Part shown: positions 25,842 to 34,707 of the stretch, piece by piece | Layout: each line of letters begins with the position of its first letter | Numbering within the stretch: the first letter of the stretch is position 1 | Assembly: GCF_006912135.1 (NCBI RefSeq) | Contig: NZ_VIRS01000002.1 | Location: 186,001-250,000, forward strand | Direction of reading: 5' to 3' | From: Cryptosporangium phraense | Lineage (GTDB): Bacteria > Actinomycetota > Actinomycetes > Mycobacteriales > Cryptosporangiaceae | DNA length: 64,000 nt | Program-made: the position numbers and the translations under genes | The notes under the pieces: generated by a model | What the model was told of the DNA's origin: nothing | What the model saw: only the letters and a program-made list of their open reading frames with translations | The model's database searches: none

Positions 25842-27641
25842 ATGAGCGCCGAGGCCACCCCGTTCGGGTCGAATCCGACTCAGCCGCTCGGTCGGCGCGC
25901 GTCAACTGACGCGGAAACCGGCGGAACGGTAACGGGGGGGCCGGTCAGAGCCTTCCGGGCTCTCCTGCGCGGAACAGCAAATCCGCGAGACGACGACCCG
26001 CTGCACACGCTCCTCGGGCTGCACCGCACCGTGCACCCCAAGGCCGACGTCGAGGTACTCCGCCGGGCCTACACGATCGCGGAGCGTGCTCACCGCGGTC
26101 AGATGCGCAAGAGCGGCGACCCGTACATCACGCACCCGCTCGCGGTCACCGAGATCTGCGCCGAGCTGGGCATGGACACCACCGCGCTGGTCGCCGCGAT
26201 CCTGCACGACACGGTCGAAGACACCCAGTACACGCTCGACCAGCTCCGCGCCGACTTCGGCGACGAGGTCGCGCTCCTGGTCGACGGGCTCACCAAGCTC
26301 GACAAGGTCCGCTTCGGCACCGCGGCGGCCGAGGCCGAGACCAACCGCAAGATGATCGTCACCGCCGGCCGCGACCCACGCGTCCTGGTGATCAAGCTCG
26401 CCGACCGCGTCCACAACATGCGGACGCTCGGCTTCAAGTCGGGCCCGTCGCAGCAGCGCATCGCGCGCGCGACCAACGAGGTCCTGATCCCGCTGGCCGG
26501 CCGGCTGGGCATCCACAAGCTCAAGCGCGAGCTGGAAGACCTCGTCTTCCGCATCCTGCATCCGGACGCCTACCTCGAGGTCGAGCGCCGGGTCGAATCC
26601 CGGATGGCCGAGCGCCGGAAGTACCTCGACGACCTGGTCGAGGGTGCGGCCGCCGAGCTGCGCGGGGCCCGGATCAAGGCCACGGTCACCTGGCGCGAGC
26701 GTCACCTGAAGTCGGTCTGGAAACAGATCAACAAGACGCCCAACGCGCCCGACGACTTCATCGGCGCCGACCGGCTCGTCGTCGTCATCGAGGGTGAGCC
26801 GACCGACTGCTACGCGGCGCTGGGCATCATCCACGGGCGCTGGCACCCGATCCCGGGCCGGTTCAAGGACCACATCGGCGTCCCCAAGTTCAACATGTAC
26901 CAGTCGTTGCACACGACGGTGATCGCGCCCGACGGCCGCTGTGACGTGCTGATCCGCACCGAGGGCATGAACCGGGTCGCCGAGTACGGCATCGCCGCGC
27001 TGCACCGCTTCGGTCGCGACCGCGTCGGCGACGCGGCGGCCGAGCTCGAGTGGCTGCAGCGGGTGCTCGACTGGGAGGGCGACGCCGCCGAGCCGGGCGA
27101 GTTCATGGACTCGCTGCGCTCCGGCCTGGCCGACCACGAGGTCATGGTGTTCACGCCGAACGGCCGGGCGATCAGCCTGCCCGAGAACGCGACCCCGGTC
27201 GACTTCGCCTACGCGGTCTCCACCCACCTCGGCGACCGGTGCATCGGCACCAAGGTGAACGGCCAGCTGGTACCGCTGGCCCGGCCCCTCTCCGACGGCG
27301 ACGTAGTGGAAGTCCTCACGTCGCCGTCCGAGTATTCGGGGCCGAGCGAGGAGTGGCTGCGGTTCGCGAAGAGCCCGCAGGCCCAGATCCAGATCCGCCG
27401 CTGGTTCGCCGAAGACGTCTCCGAGGTCTCGATCGAGAACGGCCGGCGTGACATCGCGGCCGCGCTGGCCGTCGAGGGCCGCGTGCTCGCCCACGACCGG
27501 CCGCTCTCGATGCTGGCCCGATCGCTCGACCTGCCCGACCACGACTCGCTCTGCGCCGCGGTGGCCGACGGCCGCCTCGACCCGGCCGACGTCGCCAAGC
27601 GCCTGATCCTGATCGTCGACGGGCCCGGGGAACCTACCTGA
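25842..27641 (+). CDS. RelA/SpoT homologue, short form (RshA-like)
   Basis: A 599-residue (p)ppGpp-metabolising family protein. The HD hydrolase domain is intact: AHRGQMRKSGDPYITHPL, His122-Asp123 in ILHDTVEDT and KLADRVHNMRTL. The synthetase domain follows with RERHLKSVWKQINK, PGRFKDHIG and PKFNMYQSLHTTV, but the usual E-I-Q-I-R-T strand reads DVLIRT and the region usually YDLVGVR reads DDFIGADR, so synthesis may be weak or absent. A TGS domain is near residues 432-490 (VMVFTPNGRAISLPENATP). The C-terminal helical, zinc-finger and ACT modules of full-length Rel (about 750-800 residues) are lacking. It resembles the second RSH protein of streptomycetes. It overlaps the convergent lipoprotein gene by 8 bp. 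Confidence 0.88.
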   Translation: MSAEATPFGSNPTQPLGRRASTDAETGGTVTGGPVRAFRALLRGTANPRDDDPLHTLLGLHRTVHPKADVEVLRRAYTIAERAHRGQMRKSGDPYITHPLAVTEICAELGMDTTALVAAILHDTVEDTQYTLDQLRADFGDEVALLVDGLTKLDKVRFGTAAAEAETNRKMIVTAGRDPRVLVIKLADRVHNMRTLGFKSGPSQQRIARATNEVLIPLAGRLGIHKLKRELEDLVFRILHPDAYLEVERRVESRMAERRKYLDDLVEGAAAELRGARIKATVTWRERHLKSVWKQINKTPNAPDDFIGADRLVVVIEGEPTDCYAALGIIHGRWHPIPGRFKDHIGVPKFNMYQSLHTTVIAPDGRCDVLIRTEGMNRVAEYGIAALHRFGRDRVGDAAAELEWLQRVLDWEGDAAEPGEFMDSLRSGLADHEVMVFTPNGRAISLPENATPVDFAYAVSTHLGDRCIGTKVNGQLVPLARPLSDGDVVEVLTSPSEYSGPSEEWLRFAKSPQAQIQIRRWFAEDVSEVSIENGRRDIAAALAVEGRVLAHDRPLSMLARSLDLPDHDSLCAAVADGRLDPADVAKRLILIVDGPGEPT

Positions 27642-28089
27642 CCGTGATCGTGTGCTCGACCACGTCGGTGCGGGCGCCGTCGGCGGCCGACTCGCGGTAG
27701 ACCGTGAGCTTGTAGGTCCCGGCCTCCCGGGCCTCGACCGTGAACTGGAACGGCTGCTTCTGGGTGCTGCCCGCGCTCGCGTAGCCGGTGATCGGCTCGC
27801 CCGGCCCGTCCAGGCTCCAGAGCAGCGTCCCTTCGAACGCCACGCCCGACCCACGGACGACGAAGCTGCGACCGACGGTCGCGCCGTTGGCCGGCGCGCT
27901 CAGCGTGATCGCCGCGTCGGTGGCCGCGGCTCCGCTCATCGGGCTCGCCGCCGTCGTGGCCGCGGTCACGGCACTCGATTCCGACGTCGTGGGAGCCGCG
28001 CTTTCCGGGCTGTCGTCACTGCTGCAGCCCGTGACCAGGCCGACGAGTGCCAGCCCTACCCCGATGATCGTGATGCCGTGTCGCCGCAT
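27634..28089 (-). CDS. Lipoprotein with Gmad2-type immunoglobulin-like domain
   Basis: A 151-residue exported lipoprotein. The signal peptide MRRHGITIIGVGLALVGLVTGC ends in an LVTGC lipobox with Cys22. A Ser/Thr/Ala-rich linker leads to a beta-sandwich with ITLSAPANGATVGRSFVVRG, VAFEGTLLWSL and QPFQFTVEA, the pattern of the Gmad2 immunoglobulin-like domain found in spore- or envelope-associated proteins. The frame is open to 28116, but ATG 28089 behind GGGGGGAGC is the start. Ligand and role are unknown. It converges on the RelA/SpoT homologue. Confidence 0.87.
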   Translation of the reverse strand: MRRHGITIIGVGLALVGLVTGCSSDDSPESAAPTTSESSAVTAATTAASPMSGAAATDAAITLSAPANGATVGRSFVVRGSGVAFEGTLLWSLDGPGEPITGYASAGSTQKQPFQFTVEAREAGTYKLTVYRESAADGARTDVVEHTITVR

Positions 28090-28187
28090 GAAGCTCCCCC
28101 CGCTGGTCCTCGACATGCTCTAGCCTGCCGGGCGCGAGGTCGAGTACCGACGCATTCGTTTTGTCGGATTAGTCCGGAGAGACGCCG

Positions 28188-28691
28188 ATGGCAGTGTCAT
28201 TGCTCGGGTCCGAGGAAGTACTCGTCCATCGGCACCCGCACGTGCGGGTGCTGGTCCGGCCCGCGGTGATCATCGTCGTCGTGGTGGGGCTGGCCGGGCT
28301 GCTCGTCGTCGTCGTGTCGCAGTCGTCGACCCGGTGGGGCGTCGTCGCGGTGGCGGCGGTGGTGCTGCTGGCGACGGCGACCCGGCCGGTGCTGCACTGG
28401 CTCACGACGACGCTCACCGTCACCGATCGGCGTCTGCTGCTGCGCTCCGGCGTGCTGGCCCGGTACGGACGGGACATCCCGCTCGGCCGGATCGACGACG
28501 TGTCGTTCGAGCAGACGCTGCTGGAGCGGATGCTGGGCTGCGGCACGCTCTACGTCGAACTGGGCGCCGACCGGGACGTCATCGTGGTGCAGAACGTCCC
28601 GCGCGTCGCCCACGTCCACGCGGTGATCTACGAGCTGCTCGAAGAGCGGCTGGACCTCGACGAGTTCGAAGACGAGTTCGAGAGCGACTAG
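28188..28691 (+). CDS. Membrane protein with bacterial PH domain
   Basis: A 167-residue protein with two transmembrane helices at about residues 24-46 (AVIIVVVVGLAGLLVVVV) and 51-65, followed by a bacterial PH (bPH2/YdbS-like) domain: LTVTDRRLLLRSGVL, RDIPLGRIDDVSFEQTL and GCGTLYVELGADRD. The C-terminus is strongly acidic (DLDEFEDEFESD). The equivalent gene in M. tuberculosis lies in the same neighbourhood as gtrA and purK-purE, so this is conserved context. A role at the envelope is likely but undefined. Its end overlaps the convergent gtrA gene. Confidence 0.85.
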   Translation: MAVSLLGSEEVLVHRHPHVRVLVRPAVIIVVVVGLAGLLVVVVSQSSTRWGVVAVAAVVLLATATRPVLHWLTTTLTVTDRRLLLRSGVLARYGRDIPLGRIDDVSFEQTLLERMLGCGTLYVELGADRDVIVVQNVPRVAHVHAVIYELLEERLDLDEFEDEFESD

Positions 28692-29257
28692 CCCTCGGCG
28701 CGGGCCGCCTCGCGGTCTTCCCGCGGGGCGGGCACGGCGGCCTCGGCCGTGGTCTCCAGCTCGTCGACGAGGGCCTCGGCGGACTCCGGCGGCGCGGCCG
28801 CGACCGCGGCCACCGCCACGTCCTCGGCCGGAACGACGACGTCGCCGAACACGAAGCGCTTGTAGGACCAGAACCGGAACAGCGTCGCGACGCCGACCGC
28901 GAACAGCCGCACGATGTTCAGCGCCAGCTGATCGTGCAGATCGAAGCCGTACTTCGCGACCCCGACGATCGCCGCGGTGATCGCCAGCCCGACCCCGTTG
29001 AGCGCGAAGAACAGCGTGTACTCGCGCCGCAGCCCGGACCGCTCGTGCTTGCGGAACGTCCAGTGGCGGTTCGCGAAGTACGCCAGCGTCGTCGCCACGG
29101 TCGTGGCCACGATCTGCGCCTTCACCGGACCGATCACGAACAGCAGGTTGAAGATCGCGGTGTCGACCACGAAGTTCACCGCGCCGATCACGCCGAACGA
29201 CGCCAGCTGCTTGAAGAGCCCGTCGCGGCCGGCGCGAACCTTCGCCAACAAAGTCAC
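28688..29257 (-). CDS. GtrA-family membrane protein (first copy)
   Basis: A GtrA-like protein of about 189 residues with four transmembrane helices (ASFGVIGAVNFVVDTAIFN, AQIVATTVATTLAYFANR, ALNGVGLAITAAIVGVA and the last near VRLFAVGVATLFRFWSY) and the conserved NRHWTFRKHE loop. GtrA proteins move or assist transfer of lipid-linked sugars across the membrane in polysaccharide or cell-wall synthesis. The C-terminal 45 residues are an acidic Ala-rich tail. The frame is open to 29299; GTG 29257, seven bases behind TATCGT, gives the right length and a probable leaderless start. It is a close paralogue of the next gene. Confidence 0.88.
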   Translation of the reverse strand: MTLLAKVRAGRDGLFKQLASFGVIGAVNFVVDTAIFNLLFVIGPVKAQIVATTVATTLAYFANRHWTFRKHERSGLRREYTLFFALNGVGLAITAAIVGVAKYGFDLHDQLALNIVRLFAVGVATLFRFWSYKRFVFGDVVVPAEDVAVAAVAAAPPESAEALVDELETTAEAAVPAPREDREAARAEG

Positions 29258-29302
29258 GTGCGCCACGATAGAGACTCGATGCACGTCACCATGAGTCATT
29301 GG

Positions 29303-29761
29303 TCAGATGGTGGCCCGGTCCGGCTCGTAGAGCGTGTCCTCCGGGTGCAGGAACACCCAGCGCCGGTAGGCCCAGAACCGGAACGCGGTGGCGACCGCGA
29401 TCGCGAACAGCTTGACCACGTTCAACGCGGCCACGTGCTCGACGTGGAACACGTACGACGCGATGCCGAGGATGCCCGCGGTGATCACGAGCCCGATCGC
29501 GTTGAAGACGAAGAACAGCAGGTACTCGCGACGCAGACCGGACCGGGCCCGGTGCCGGAACGTCCAGTGCCGGTTCATGAAGTACGACGACGTGGCCGAG
29601 ATCACGGTCGAGACGACCTGCGCCTTGATCGGGCCGATCGACAGCACCGCGTTCCAGACCGCGAAGTCCAGCACGGTGTTGACGACGCCGATGATGCCGA
29701 ACTTCGTGAGCTCCTTGATCAGCGCGTGCCAGCGGTCGCGGAGACGGCGGACGAAGTTCAC
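29303..29761 (-). CDS. GtrA-family membrane protein (second copy)
   Basis: A 152-residue GtrA protein with four transmembrane helices and the same FMNRHWTFRHRARSGLRREY loop pattern as its neighbour, sharing many identical positions, which indicates tandem duplication. Expected role is flipping or aiding transfer of polyprenyl-linked sugars for the cell envelope. The frame is open to 30154 on this strand, but that extension lies antisense to purK; GTG 29761 (VNFVRRLRDRW), six bases behind a TATCCT box, is the likely leaderless start. It is divergent from purK. Confidence 0.88.
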   Translation of the reverse strand: MNFVRRLRDRWHALIKELTKFGIIGVVNTVLDFAVWNAVLSIGPIKAQVVSTVISATSSYFMNRHWTFRHRARSGLRREYLLFFVFNAIGLVITAGILGIASYVFHVEHVAALNVVKLFAIAVATAFRFWAYRRWVFLHPEDTLYEPDRATI

Positions 29762-29863
29762 CGATCGAGGATATGCGCCGTCGTTCCGCGCTGCTCGCGG
29801 GGCAAGGTCGTGCATGATCTGGGCACGGCTGGAGGGCGTCCCCGGTTCGACCGGCCCGCCGGT

Positions 29864-29876
29864 TAGCCTTTCGGTC
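29864..29876 (+). promoter_or_regulatory. -10 box of purK, probable leaderless start
   Basis: TAGCCT at 29864-29869 lies seven bases before the purK ATG at 29877, so the mRNA likely begins at the start codon. No Shine-Dalgarno sequence is present. Confidence 0.45.
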
Positions 29877-31067
29877 ATGCACCCCCGTACCGGACTCCCG
29901 GTAGTCGGCATGGTGGGCGCCGGCCAACTCGCCCGGATGACCCACCAAGCCGCGATCGCCCTCGGGCAGTCACTGCGCCTCCTCGCCGCCCACCCCGACG
30001 ACGGTGCCGCGCTCGTCGCGTCCGACGTCCTGATCGGCGACCACACCGACCTGGCCGCGCTCCGCAAGCTCGCGGCCGGCTCCGAGGTCGTGACGTTCGA
30101 CCACGAGCACGTGCCGCCGGAGCACCTGCGCGCGCTGGTCGCCGACGGCGTCACGGTCTACCCGGGGCCGGACGCGCTGATCCACGCGCAAGACAAGCAG
30201 GTGATGCGGTCGCGGTTGGCCGAGCTGGGCGCGCCGATACCGCGCTGGGCGCCGGTCACGTCGGTCGCGGACGTGGAGCGATTCGGGTTTCCCGCCGTGC
30301 TGAAGGCCGCTCGGGGCGGCTACGACGGCCGTGGCGTCTGGATGATCGACTCCGCGGACCAGGTGCAGGAACTGCTCAACGCCGGTACCCCGCTGATCGT
30401 CGAGGAGCGGGTACCGCTGGTGCGGGAGCTGGCCGCGGTCGTCGCCCGGTCGCCGTTCGGGCAGGTGGCCGCCTGGCCGGTCGTCGAGACCGTGCAGCGG
30501 GACGGCATCAACGTCGAGGTCGTCGCGCCGGCGCCGGGGCTGTCGGAAGACCTGGCGATCGAGGCCCAGGAGCTGGCGATCCGGCTCGCCGCCGAGCTGG
30601 GCGTCGTCGGGGTGTTGGCGGTCGAGCTGTTCGAGACGGCGTCCGGGATCGTCGTGAACGAGCTGGCCATGCGTCCGCACAACTCGGCGCACTGGACGAT
30701 CGAGGGCTCCCGGACGTCCCAGTTCGAGCAGCACCTGCGGGCGGTCCTCGACTATCCGCTCGGCGCCACCGGGCTGACGGCCCCGTACGTCGTGATGGCG
30801 AACCTGCTGGGCGGCGACGTGACGCCCCCGAGGCCCGGCGAGTATCCGAAGGGCGGCCACGACAAGCCACCGGCGCAGATGACGCTGGACGAGCGGATCC
30901 ACCACATGATGGCGGCCGAGCCGGGCGTCAAGGTGCACCTGTACGGCAAGGAACTCCGCCCCGGGCGGAAGGTCGGGCACGTGACCGCGCTCGGCGACGA
31001 TCTGGACGAGGTTCGCCGCCGGGCCCGGCGGGCCGTGCACTGGCTGCGAGAGGGAGAAGATTCGTGA
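29877..31067 (+). CDS. purK: 5-(carboxyamino)imidazole ribonucleotide synthase
   Basis: A 396-residue ATP-grasp enzyme that carboxylates AIR to N5-CAIR with ATP and bicarbonate in purine synthesis. Visible motifs are the N-terminal [27 protein letters not shown], the ATP-grasp lysine segment [15 protein letters not shown], the EERVP strand and the metal site [13 protein letters not shown]. Length agrees with the family. The stop overlaps the purE start by four bases (GTGA), so the two sequential enzymes are coupled. The start is ATG 29877, directly behind a TAGCCT box. Confidence 0.95.
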   Translation: MHPRTGLPVVGMVGAGQLARMTHQAAIALGQSLRLLAAHPDDGAALVASDVLIGDHTDLAALRKLAAGSEVVTFDHEHVPPEHLRALVADGVTVYPGPDALIHAQDKQVMRSRLAELGAPIPRWAPVTSVADVERFGFPAVLKAARGGYDGRGVWMIDSADQVQELLNAGTPLIVEERVPLVRELAAVVARSPFGQVAAWPVVETVQRDGINVEVVAPAPGLSEDLAIEAQELAIRLAAELGVVGVLAVELFETASGIVVNELAMRPHNSAHWTIEGSRTSQFEQHLRAVLDYPLGATGLTAPYVVMANLLGGDVTPPRPGEYPKGGHDKPPAQMTLDERIHHMMAAEPGVKVHLYGKELRPGRKVGHVTALGDDLDEVRRRARRAVHWLREGEDS

Positions 31068-31552
31068 CCGTCGGTTTGATCATGGGCAGCGATTCGGACT
31101 GGCCCACGATGAAGGCGGCGGCCGAGGCCCTGACCGAGTTCGGGGTCTCGCACGAAGTGCGGGTCGTCTCGGCTCACCGAACCCCGAAGGCGATGCTCGA
31201 CTACGCCGAGTCAGCGGCCGCCCGGGGCCTTCGCGTCATCATCGCCGGGGCCGGTGGAGCGGCCCATTTGCCGGGGATGGTCGCGTCGATGACGCCGCTG
31301 CCGGTGATCGGCGTCCCGGTGCCGCTGAAGCACCTGGACGGCATGGACTCGCTGCTCTCGATCGTCCAGATGCCGGCCGGCGTCCCGGTGGCCACCGTGA
31401 GCATCGGCGGCGCCCGCAACGCCGGGCTCCTGGCCGTCCGGATCCTGGCCGCCGCCGACGACGAGCTGCGGTCGAAGATGCAGACGTTCCAGGACGACCT
31501 CCGCGCCCTGGTCGCCACCAAGGACGCGGCCCTGCAGAAGGAACTCAGCTGA
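31064..31552 (+). CDS. purE: N5-CAIR mutase
   Basis: A 162-residue class I PurE that rearranges N5-CAIR to CAIR. The GSDSDWPTM nucleotide-binding loop, SAHRTP with the catalytic histidine and [11 protein letters not shown] are all present; the octamer-forming C-terminal helix follows. GTG 31064 overlaps the purK stop. A hairpin follows the gene. Confidence 0.96.
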   Translation: MTVGLIMGSDSDWPTMKAAAEALTEFGVSHEVRVVSAHRTPKAMLDYAESAAARGLRVIIAGAGGAAHLPGMVASMTPLPVIGVPVPLKHLDGMDSLLSIVQMPAGVPVATVSIGGARNAGLLAVRILAAADDELRSKMQTFQDDLRALVATKDAALQKELS

Positions 31553-31557
31553 CGATC

Positions 31558-31592
31558 GCCATCGGTGGACGGCTCGACCGCCCACCGATGGC
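31558..31592. terminator. Hairpin between purE and GH25 gene
   Basis: An 11-bp perfect stem (GCCATCGGTGG at 31558-31568 with its complement at 31582-31592), extended by a three-bp inner stem, lies between the convergent genes. There is no T-run. Confidence 0.65.
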
Positions 31593-31601
31593 CGGATCGG
31601 C

Positions 31602-32324
31602 TCAGCCGCGGGCGAAGGCCTGCAGCCGGTTGACCGTTCCGTTGAACACGTTCTGGTCGACGCCACCGGTTACCCCACTGACGCGGCCGCCGTCTTCGCC
31701 ATGGACCCACTGCCACATCGTGTAGTAGCCCCAGCCGGACGGAACGCGGGGCCGGGTCGTCCTCGTGTTCGAGATCCAGAGCGGGAAGCGGGAGGTGACC
31801 TGCGGCCAGCTCCCGACACAGGTAGCCCACCAGTTCGGCGTGGTGTAGATGACCGCATCGCGCCGGGTGGTACGGCGGTACTCGTTGAGGAACTGCGCGA
31901 TCCACCGCCGGGTCGACGCCGGGTCGGCACCACAACGACCTTCCAGGTCGAGTGCACCGGGTAGCGTCATGCCGTCGGGCGACCAGCCACCGCCGTGCAT
32001 CACGAAGTACCGCGCCTGAGTGGTTCCGTCAGACACGCTGAACCGCGCGTAGTGGTACGAACCGCGGATGATTCCGGCGTTGAACGCACCGTTGTACTGA
32101 CCTGCGAAATAGCGTCGATTGGGAGTGTTGAGACCGTCGGTGGCGAGAATATAGGTCCATCGGACGCCCGCATTACGGACGGCTGCCCAATTGACCGAGC
32201 CTTGGTAATTAGAGACGTCCACGCCGGGCACGCCGCTCGGCGCAGTTGCGGCGTCAGCCGGTGTTCTTACGGCTGCGACCAGCAGTAACGCAATGATGGT
32301 GAACAAGGGAACGCGTCGGAGCAT
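31602..32324 (-). CDS. Secreted glycoside hydrolase family 25 lysozyme
   Basis: A 240-residue exported muramidase. The signal peptide is MLRRVPLFTIIALLLVAAV followed by a PADA-type cleavage site. The mature enzyme starts GVPGVDVSNYQGSVNW, the GH25 first strand with its catalytic-site Asp, and has GSYHYARF, the catalytic pair in GALDLEG, and WQWVHG near the end. It should cleave the glycan strands of peptidoglycan outside the cell, in wall turnover or competition. ATG 32324 is preceded by GGGGGGATC. The signal peptide includes a rare TTA leucine codon (32288-32286). Confidence 0.92.
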   Translation of the reverse strand: MLRRVPLFTIIALLLVAAVRTPADAATAPSGVPGVDVSNYQGSVNWAAVRNAGVRWTYILATDGLNTPNRRYFAGQYNGAFNAGIIRGSYHYARFSVSDGTTQARYFVMHGGGWSPDGMTLPGALDLEGRCGADPASTRRWIAQFLNEYRRTTRRDAVIYTTPNWWATCVGSWPQVTSRFPLWISNTRTTRPRVPSGWGYYTMWQWVHGEDGGRVSGVTGGVDQNVFNGTVNRLQAFARG

Positions 32325-32494
32325 TTGATCCCCCCGGATGCTGGATGAGTGTCTGCGCCGACTTGGCGAAAGCACGATCGTCACCCGGAACAGGACCGCC
32401 AGATTTGCCCGCTAGGAACAGCGCACGGCTGATCTTAGCGATGGGGCGCTTACGCGCTGCCCCCACGAGCGCCGACAAATTCGGGAGTACGCCG

Positions 32495-32896
32495 TTAGGC
32501 GGTGGGACCGTAGGCGGGCCACTCGATCTTGGGGCAGTGGTCCATCACGACCGTGAGCCCGGCGTCCACGGCCCGCCCGGCCGCCTCCTCGTCGACCACG
32601 TCGAGCGGCGTCCACACGCCGGAGGCGCCGGCCTCGATCGCCTCGTCGACGTGCGGCCCGACGAACTGGGAGCGGCGGTAGATACCGACCACGTCGACGC
32701 CCGGCGGCACGGACGTGTGGCCCTCTTCACCCAGCACGGCTTCCGCCCGCGGGTTCACCGGCACGATCTTCACGCCGTTGCGCTGCAGGAACGCCGCCAT
32801 CTGGTACACGGTGCGGTACGGCGTGTCGGTGAGCCCCACGAACGCCCACGTCTTCGCGGCCAACAGCTTTCGGATGTCGTCGGCTGAGCTGTGCAT
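32495..32896 (-). CDS. CoA-binding (YccU-like) protein
   Basis: A 133-residue Rossmann-fold protein of the CoA-binding domain family: KTWAFVGLTDTPYRTVYQMAA, VKIVPVNPRA, DVVGIYRRSQFVGPHVDEAI and a C-terminal MDHCPKIEW. It lacks the partner domains of succinyl-CoA or acyl-CoA synthetases and probably binds a CoA or nucleotide ligand; no activity is established. The ATG at 32896 lies only two bases from a 26-bp perfect hairpin that includes its GGGG ribosome-binding segment, so translation may be structure-controlled. ugd lies upstream on the same strand. Confidence 0.88.
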   Translation of the reverse strand: MHSSADDIRKLLAAKTWAFVGLTDTPYRTVYQMAAFLQRNGVKIVPVNPRAEAVLGEEGHTSVPPGVDVVGIYRRSQFVGPHVDEAIEAGASGVWTPLDVVDEEAAGRAVDAGLTVVMDHCPKIEWPAYGPTA

Positions 32897-32898
32897 GC

Positions 32899-32953
32899 CC
32901 CCAACGTACGTCGAGGCCCGGGCCACCGGCCCGGGCCTCGACGTACGTTGGGG
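32899..32953. repeat. Perfect 26-bp inverted repeat with 3-base loop
   Basis: Arms 32899-32924 and 32928-32953 are perfectly complementary over 26 bp with loop ACC. The outer ends are CCCCAACGTACGTCG and the inner part GAGGCCCGGGCC. It fills the gap between the ugd stop (32957) and the next start codon (32896). It could be a rho-independent-like terminator without U-run, an RNA that hides the downstream ribosome binding site, or a palindromic repeat insertion. Confidence 0.95.
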
Positions 32954-32956
32954 AAC

Positions 32957-34312
32957 TCAGGCGCGGCCCATGCCCCGGTACTCCCAGCCGGCGGCGCGCC
33001 ACACAGCCGGGTCGAGGCAGTTGCGACCATCGACCACGCGCTTGTGCGCGACGGCGTTGCCCAGCGTCACCGGGTCGGCGTGCCGGAACTCTTCCCACTC
33101 GGTCAGCACGACCACCGCGTCGGCGTCCCGGATCGCGTCGAGCGCCGAGGTGGCGTAGGCCACGGTCGGCAGCGCCCGGCGCGCGTTGTCGATGCCCTGC
33201 GGGTCGTAGACGGTGACCTGCGCACCCGCCTCGGCCAGCCGACGCGTGACCGCCACGGCCGGCGAGTCGCGCACATCGTCCGAATTAGGCTTGAACGTGG
33301 CGCCGAGCACACCGACCCGGGCCCCGTCGAGCGAACCGCCGACGAGCTCCTCCGTCAGCGAGACGGCCTTCTCCCGACGACGGTCGTTGATCTGGTCGAC
33401 CTCGTTGAGGAACCGCAGCGCGTGCCCGACGCCGAGCTCGTCGGCCCGGGCCTGGAAGGCCCGGATGTCCTTCGGCAGGCAGCCGCCGCCGAAGCCGACG
33501 CCGGCCCGCAGGAACTTGTTGCCGATCCGGACGTCGTAGCCGATCGCCCGGGCGAGCTGGGTGACGTCCGCCCCCGCGACCTCGGAGACCTCGGCCATCG
33601 CGTTGATGAACGAGATCTTCGTGGCCAGGTACGAGTTGGCCGCGACCTTCACCAGCTCCGCGGTCGGGAAGTCGGTGACGACGGTCGGGACCTCGCGGTC
33701 TTCGGCCACGCCGAGCTCGTAGACGCCCTTGTAGGTGGCCTCCAGCATCTGCTGGGCCCACTCGCTCTTGACGCCGAACACGAGCCGGTCGGGCCGCAGC
33801 GTGTCCTCGACCGCGAAGCCCTCGCGCAGGAACTCCGGGTTCCACGCCACCTCGACGCCGAGGCCGGCGGGCGCGTGCTGCGCGACGAGCTCCTCGACCC
33901 ATTCCGCGGTGCCCACCGGCACCGTGGACTTGCCGACGACCAGCGCCTTGCGCGTCAGGTGCGGCGCGAGCGAGACCACGGCCGATTCGACGTACCGCAT
34001 GTCCGCGGCCATCGAACCCGCCTTCTGGGGCGTTCCGACGCAGACGAAGTGCACGTCGCCGAATTCTGCGGCTTCGGCGTACGAGGTCGTGAAGCGCAGC
34101 CGGCCGGTCGAGAGATTGCGACGGAGCATCTCGTCCAGGCCGGGCTCGTGGAACGGCACCTGGCCGTCCGCGAGTTTGGTGATCTTGGACTCATCGACGT
34201 CGACACCGAGCACTTCGTAGCCGAGTTCGGCCATCGAGACGGCGTGGGTGGCCCCTAGATAACCCGTGCCGAGAACGGTGAGGCGAGGTCGTTGGGGGAT
34301 CGATTCCGACAC
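32957..34312 (-). CDS. ugd: UDP-glucose 6-dehydrogenase
   Basis: A 451-residue NAD-dependent enzyme that oxidises UDP-glucose to UDP-glucuronate for surface polysaccharide. It has the N-terminal VLGTGYLGATHAVSMAELG, the VDVDESKI motif, the central helix region NSYLATKISFINAM, the catalytic cysteine in GFGGGCLPKDIRAF and the C-terminal GATFKPNSDDVRDS. The frame is open to 34423, but GTG 34312 has AGGAGGAA at ideal spacing and gives family length. It may feed the glycosyl transferases and GtrA proteins nearby. It is divergent from the CHAT gene. Confidence 0.94.
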   Translation of the reverse strand: MSESIPQRPRLTVLGTGYLGATHAVSMAELGYEVLGVDVDESKITKLADGQVPFHEPGLDEMLRRNLSTGRLRFTTSYAEAAEFGDVHFVCVGTPQKAGSMAADMRYVESAVVSLAPHLTRKALVVGKSTVPVGTAEWVEELVAQHAPAGLGVEVAWNPEFLREGFAVEDTLRPDRLVFGVKSEWAQQMLEATYKGVYELGVAEDREVPTVVTDFPTAELVKVAANSYLATKISFINAMAEVSEVAGADVTQLARAIGYDVRIGNKFLRAGVGFGGGCLPKDIRAFQARADELGVGHALRFLNEVDQINDRRREKAVSLTEELVGGSLDGARVGVLGATFKPNSDDVRDSPAVAVTRRLAEAGAQVTVYDPQGIDNARRALPTVAYATSALDAIRDADAVVVLTEWEEFRHADPVTLGNAVAHKRVVDGRNCLDPAVWRAAGWEYRGMGRA

Positions 34313-34707
34313 GCGTGCTTCCTCCTGTGGCAAGACCCACCGGGTCAGCTCTATTGGGGCCGGGCGGGGTGCAGGGGCCGTCCGGGTCGCTTCAACCGTA
34401 CGAGCATAGGTGGTGCCTACCATGCCGCACGCTGAACTACTCTCCCCGACCGCTAGAGTCAGAACAACTTAATGAGCGTTAAGGCTCGTGTTCATCTTTT
34501 ACCAGGACCAATGGGATTTTTCGTCACGGAAGCTTCGTTCGGTATTTACCGGCTTGCGGCAATCTCGCGAACCGCATCGCGCCGACGAGGTGGTCGCACC
34601 GCCGGCGGCCACTGTCGACGATCACGAACCGGATCAACCGAATCGTCAGGCCACGCCAGCTCTTGAAGTGATCCCGCGGCCGCGTCCGGTTGTCGCACAC
34701 TGACTCG
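34313..34707. other. ugd-CHAT divergent intergenic region
   Basis: About 395 bp with no gene. The stretch 34465-34560 is clearly more A+T-rich than the flanks (for example GGGATTTTTCGTCACGG) and holds an inverted repeat CGGTA-TT-TACCG at 34540-34551. On the minus strand a TATGCT near 34405 could be a ugd -10 box. No promoter for the CHAT gene can be placed with confidence. A base composition shift at the border of the CHAT-hydrolase pair is compatible with an inserted segment. Confidence 0.45.

Noticed and set aside
32899-32953. Insertion sequence terminal repeats
   Set aside because: The two arms are only three bases apart with no transposase or target duplication.
34690-34707. TTG at 34690 as the CHAT gene start
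   Set aside because: No ribosome binding site favours it and the helical domain begins right after GTG 34708; it remains possible.
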